Part shown: piece by piece, positions 61,263 to 64,000 of the stretch
Position numbering within the stretch: position 1 is the first letter of the stretch
Layout of the letters: each line of letters opens with the position of its first letter
Assembly (NCBI RefSeq): GCF_021391535.1
Contig: NZ_CP090066.1
Span: 3,051,501-3,115,500, forward strand
Source: Aurantimonas sp. HBX-1
GTDB lineage: Bacteria; Pseudomonadota; Alphaproteobacteria; Rhizobiales; Rhizobiaceae
Direction: 5' to 3'
DNA: 64,000 bases
Notes under the pieces: model-generated
What the model was told of the DNA's origin: nothing
The model's database searches: none
Seen by the model: only the letters and a program-made list of their open reading frames with translations
Position numbers and translations under genes: made by a program

Positions 61263-62309
61263 CTAGCGATCGCGGCGCAGGATCGACGTGATCTTTTCGG
61301 TGCTGGCCACGGTCTGCTCGATCGCCAGGGACAGCGCGAAGACCTGCTCGGCGTCGTGCACCCGAAGCTGTTGCATCGCTCCCTGCCGCCGCACCTCGCC
61401 GAGCGCGGACATGACCTCGTCCGCGTGCTCGTGAACGCCCCGGGCGTCCGGCGCCGGCCGGCTCTCGGCGATCGCCTCGCCCAATTCGCAGAAGTAGTCG
61501 CCCAGTGCCTGGTCGAGCGCGTCGAGCGGCTGGCCGAGAATATCGCGCGCCCCCTTGGGCATGCCCTTCGCGTCGAGGCGTTCGAAGAGGTTGACCGAGG
61601 TCCACAGGCCGCGCACAGCTCCGAGCAGCGCTCCCGGCGACGGTTGGACCGGGTGACGCCGGAAACGGCCGAACTGCGACCCCGAGACCTTCCCGTTCGC
61701 CGCCTGCAACTCCGACAGAATCCGGGAGTGTTCGCGATGCAGGTCCACCTCGGCATTGCCCATGAACGAGCGGATCGAGCCGCGCAGCAGATCCCGACAA
61801 AGCTTCACCGCCTGCCCCAGATGCCGCTCGGCGCTGCGATGCGCATGCTGCGGCAACACCGCGACCGCCACGAGCGTCCCGACGCCACTGCCGAGGGCGA
61901 TGGCGGTCGCCTTGGTCACGGCCGTGTCCACGACACCGGACCCTTCCGACAACAGAACGATCGCCACCGTCACGAGCCCGTAGCTCAGCTCCGGCCGCAA
62001 GGCAGAAAGTAACGACATCACTGCCACGCCGACGGCAAGCCCGAGGGCCTTATCGGTGCCCCCGGTGCCGATCAGCCAGACGCAGGCCACGCCGATCACG
62101 AGACCGGCGATGGCGCCGGCGACCCGCGAGGCAGCGCTGATCAATGTGCTGCCGACGTTGACGTGAACGGTGAAGAGCGCCGAGATCACGCACCAGGACG
62201 CCTGGTCCATCCCGAGCGCGCGGCTCGCGTAGAAACTGGCCACGGCGGCGAGCGTCGCCTGGATGGCGAGCCTGACGGGATCACTTTCGAGGAGCTGGGT
62301 GACTGTCAT
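61263..62309 (-). CDS. FUSC family membrane protein
   Basis: 348 residues. Six or more N-terminal helices (LAIQATLAAVASFYASRALG, CVISALFTVHVNVGSTLISA, VAGAIAGLVIGVACVWLIGT, LGLAVGVAVMSLLSALRPEL, GLVTVAIVLLSEGSGVVDTA, AIALGSGVGTLVAVAVLPQH) and a cytoplasmic helical C-terminus, the FUSC/aromatic-acid exporter-like layout (AaeB/YccS relatives). I prefer the ATG at 62309 over the TTG six codons earlier. Substrate unknown; related proteins export aromatic or fusaric acids. Confidence 0.86.
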   Translation of the reverse strand: MTVTQLLESDPVRLAIQATLAAVASFYASRALGMDQASWCVISALFTVHVNVGSTLISAASRVAGAIAGLVIGVACVWLIGTGGTDKALGLAVGVAVMSLLSALRPELSYGLVTVAIVLLSEGSGVVDTAVTKATAIALGSGVGTLVAVAVLPQHAHRSAERHLGQAVKLCRDLLRGSIRSFMGNAEVDLHREHSRILSELQAANGKVSGSQFGRFRRHPVQPSPGALLGAVRGLWTSVNLFERLDAKGMPKGARDILGQPLDALDQALGDYFCELGEAIAESRPAPDARGVHEHADEVMSALGEVRRQGAMQQLRVHDAEQVFALSLAIEQTVASTEKITSILRRDR

Positions 62310-62402
62310 CTGGGTTCGGGCCTGCAAAGCGGGGCGGAAAAGGCACCGCGTCGAGAAACGTTCGGTCGATCGTCAGCAGCGGCGTTCGACAGGCCTCCGG
62401 CA

Positions 62403-62846
62403 TCACATGCCCGGAATGAGGCCCTTGAGCTTCTGGACTTCCGTCATGCCGTTCAACTCCGACACCGACGCGGGAAGCATCACGCCGATCTTGCCGGAAG
62501 CCTGCGACAGCTTCACCGACGCGAACGGCACCGGGATGCTGCCGGTCTGCGAGCTTTTCGTCGCGATGATCGCTGCGATTACCCGGCCGCCCGGAAGGAC
62601 GACGAGGTTCTCGACCGTGCCGACGGTGTCGCCGCCGGGTACCGTCACGGATGCTCCCAGCAGGTCCTTCACGAGAAGCTTGTCCTTGGCCGCCGATGTC
62701 AACGCCTGCGCGGCCGAGCTCGCCGCCGAGGCGATGTCGCCGGGCGCCATGCTGCCGACGTCGGGGATGCCGCTGTCCTGCGCCTGCGCCATGCCCACCC
62801 CGAGAAGCGCGGCGAAAAGTGCGGTGGCTGGGAAAATCCGGGTCAT
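62403..62846 (-). CDS. Exported PRC-barrel-like protein
   Basis: 147 residues. Signal peptide MTRIFPATALFAALLGVGMA ending AQA, an Ala/Ser-rich helix (SSAAQALTSAAKDKL), then one PRC-barrel-like module: KDLLGASVTVPGGDTVGTVE, NLVVLPGGRVIAAIIA and GSIPVPFASVKLSQASGKIG. Similar in kind to the larger PRC-barrel protein at 59365-60102. It precedes the FUSC gene in the same direction by 93 bp. Confidence 0.75.
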   Translation of the reverse strand: MTRIFPATALFAALLGVGMAQAQDSGIPDVGSMAPGDIASAASSAAQALTSAAKDKLLVKDLLGASVTVPGGDTVGTVENLVVLPGGRVIAAIIATKSSQTGSIPVPFASVKLSQASGKIGVMLPASVSELNGMTEVQKLKGLIPGM

Positions 62847-63026
62847 GAGGCATGTCTCCTGTATGGTTGCGCCGGAGCGTTTGAAATCGCAATCCGTCGA
62901 CGCCCACAAGGTTGCGACAGGCCGGGACGGTTTGCCGAGGCCGATCATCAGCCCTAGCTGCCGGGGACGCCGTTCCGGCGCCGCCACGCTCCGGACCTCT
63001 TTCATCGAGACTGACGGGAATCCGCT

Positions 63027-63446
63027 ATGACGATCCTGCCCTGGGGCCGCGCCGCCGCCTGGATCTTGCTGGCAATTGCCATCGTCGCCAACGTCCTTGG
63101 CTATACGAGTTCGCTCTACCAGCAATGGTGGTGGTTCGACCGCGTCCTGCATGGATTCACGCTCTGGGCGACCACGCTCTGGCTCGGCGTGTTCGTCTTC
63201 GCGCCGGTAATCCGGCCCGAACAGGCAAGGTCGCTGCGGGCGTTCCTCGTGATCCTCGCGGTCGGCATCGCGGTCGGAGCCCTGTGGGAAATCGCCGAGT
63301 GGGGCTTCGATCAGTTTGCCTCCGGCGACGTCATCAAGGGCAAGTACGACACGATCCTTGATATCATCATGGACACGCTCGGCGCCCTGCTGGCGGCGGT
63401 GATGACGATGGCCAGCGTCGACCGGGGCGAACGGCGGGCGATCTGA
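63027..63446 (+). CDS. DUF2238/YjdF-like membrane protein
   Basis: 139 residues with about four helices: GRAAAWILLAIAIVANVLGY, GFTLWATTLWLGVFVFAPVI, LRAFLVILAVGIAVGALWEI and DTLGALLAAVMTMAS. The acidic ALWEIAEWGFDQ and the YDTILDIIMDTLGAL segment are the hallmark of YjdF/DUF2238 membrane proteins, function unknown. Divergent from the PRC-barrel gene. Confidence 0.8.
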   Translation: MTILPWGRAAAWILLAIAIVANVLGYTSSLYQQWWWFDRVLHGFTLWATTLWLGVFVFAPVIRPEQARSLRAFLVILAVGIAVGALWEIAEWGFDQFASGDVIKGKYDTILDIIMDTLGALLAAVMTMASVDRGERRAI

Positions 63447-63902
63447 GCCCGGCACCTGTGTCTGCGGAACGCCGGGATGTGGGCAAGGCGACGATCCGTG
63501 GGCGCCTCCTCCTCCCACACAGCTTGCGAGCCGCGGTGAGTCGACGGAAGGAGTTTCGGCTTGCCGCAGGCGCGATCATGGCCACCGGACCAGCCGATCG
63601 TGAACTGGCTTTACCGCTGCGGGCTGCACGCGCGGTCAATCCTGGTGCACGCAGTGGCGTCGACTGCGGCCCACCGGCCGCCCCCCGCTCAGTATGATCT
63701 GAACACGATCCTGATCTGCACCAAATCTTCTACCCCGCCGACAGATCAATTTGATCCCCCGGAAGACGTTATAGGTGATATCTAAGGGAACCTTAGAGTT
63801 GAAATGTCCTTTCCGATCTTGCGTACACGGACCGTAATTTTTCGGAACAATCGGTGATCTGTCCCATTGGTCCCCTATAGCCTGACAGAAAGAGAACATG
63901 AC
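63447..63902. other. Intergenic before the last exported-protein gene
   Basis: No gene is supported. The last 200 bases are A+T-richer and repeat the sequence TAATTTTTCGGAAC found in the similar form TTAATTTTCGGAAC upstream of EF-hand gene 1; here GGAAC (63844-63848) is not followed by GTT at the right distance. Confidence 0.45.
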
Positions 63903-64000
63903 ATGAGATATTTCGCCACTACCGCCACCGCCCTGTTCCTGGCCGCCACGCCGGCCCTCGCACAGGTTGCGACGCCGGTCGAAGGCACGCCAGCGACCGC
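63903..64000 (+). CDS. Start of an exported protein (cut by window edge)
   Basis: The 32 visible codons encode a signal peptide of the same style as its neighbours (MRYFATTATALFLAATPALA, then Q and a Thr/Pro-rich start of the mature chain). AAAGAGAA lies upstream. It extends the run of exported-protein genes beyond the window; nothing can be said about function. Confidence 0.7.
   Translation, partial: MRYFATTATALFLAATPALAQVATPVEGTPAT

Noticed and set aside
63787..63870. Second EcfG promoter before the last exported-protein gene
   Set aside because: Two GGAAC sequences are present (63787-63791 and 63844-63848), but neither has GTT at 16-17 bases.
1..64000. CRISPR arrays, insertion sequences, prophage
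   Set aside because: No regularly spaced short repeats, transposase or phage structural genes were seen; the only sizeable repeat is the 226-bp tandem duplication.

Overview
The window is a chromosomal segment of a very high-GC alphaproteobacterium, most likely of the order Hyphomicrobiales (Rhizobiales). That placement is inferred from gene content: a PcaQ-type LysR regulator divergent from pca genes, a FixL/FixJ/FixK circuit with a haem-type FixL PAS domain, a RibBA whose GTP cyclohydrolase half has lost its zinc cysteines, and small families such as DUF6460, DUF2934 and PRC-barrel proteins. I see no transposase, integrase, phage gene or CRISPR array. Genes are dense, with many ATGA, GTGA or TTGA overlaps that indicate translational coupling.

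Layout. 0-8.4 kb: MATE exporter (cut by the window edge), histone-deacetylase-like hydrolase, ATP-dependent DNA ligase, DEDDh exonuclease, tRNA-Thr(CGT), a membrane nucleotide-sugar epimerase/dehydratase and a DUF2934 protein. 7.7-9 kb: phosphoglycolate phosphatase coupled to a thioredoxin-like protein. 9-13.5 kb: an acyl-CoA/fatty-acid type locus (phosphotransferase, MaoC dehydratase, SDR; divergent TetR and acyl-CoA dehydrogenase) around a perfect palindrome. 13.5-18.8 kb: a 226-bp tandem duplication carrying a copy of an SDR gene tail, the SDR, its divergent AraC regulator, OsmC, a DUF4258/DUF2283 pair and two MDR oxidoreductases. 19-23.7 kb: the three-gene N-acetylglutaminylglutamine amide (NAGGN) osmolyte operon. 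23.8-28.1 kb: fdhD, ribBA and small envelope proteins.

28.2-33.9 kb: 4-hydroxybenzoate/protocatechuate catabolism (pcaQ divergent from pcaC-pcaH-pcaG-pcaI-pcaJ-pobA); pcaB, pcaD and pcaF are not here. 33.9-35.9 kb: an AmpR-like LysR regulator divergent from a class A beta-lactamase with a Tat-like signal. 36-43.8 kb: alpha-amylase-family enzyme, siroheme synthase, alanine dehydrogenase, TrhO tRNA hydroxylase, a polytopic membrane protein and TerC.

43.8-53.9 kb is an oxygen-response and respiration block: universal stress protein, FixK-type box, fixL, fixJ, a receiver-only protein, fixK behind a FixJ-like element, cytochrome c, and on the opposite strand a haem-copper oxidase cluster (lipoprotein subunit II with a CuA site, fused subunits I+III, small membrane subunit, CtaG, CopD). 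54-55.9 kb: a subtilisin-family protease behind a near-consensus promoter.

56.5-64 kb is the least explained part: a neighbourhood of small exported proteins in which an EF-hand protein followed by a Ser/Thr/Ala-rich protein occurs twice in inverted orientation, with SH3-like, PRC-barrel, Crp/Fnr and FUSC genes between and beside them, and another signal-peptide protein starting at the window edge. It is my best candidate for an undescribed envelope/stress system.
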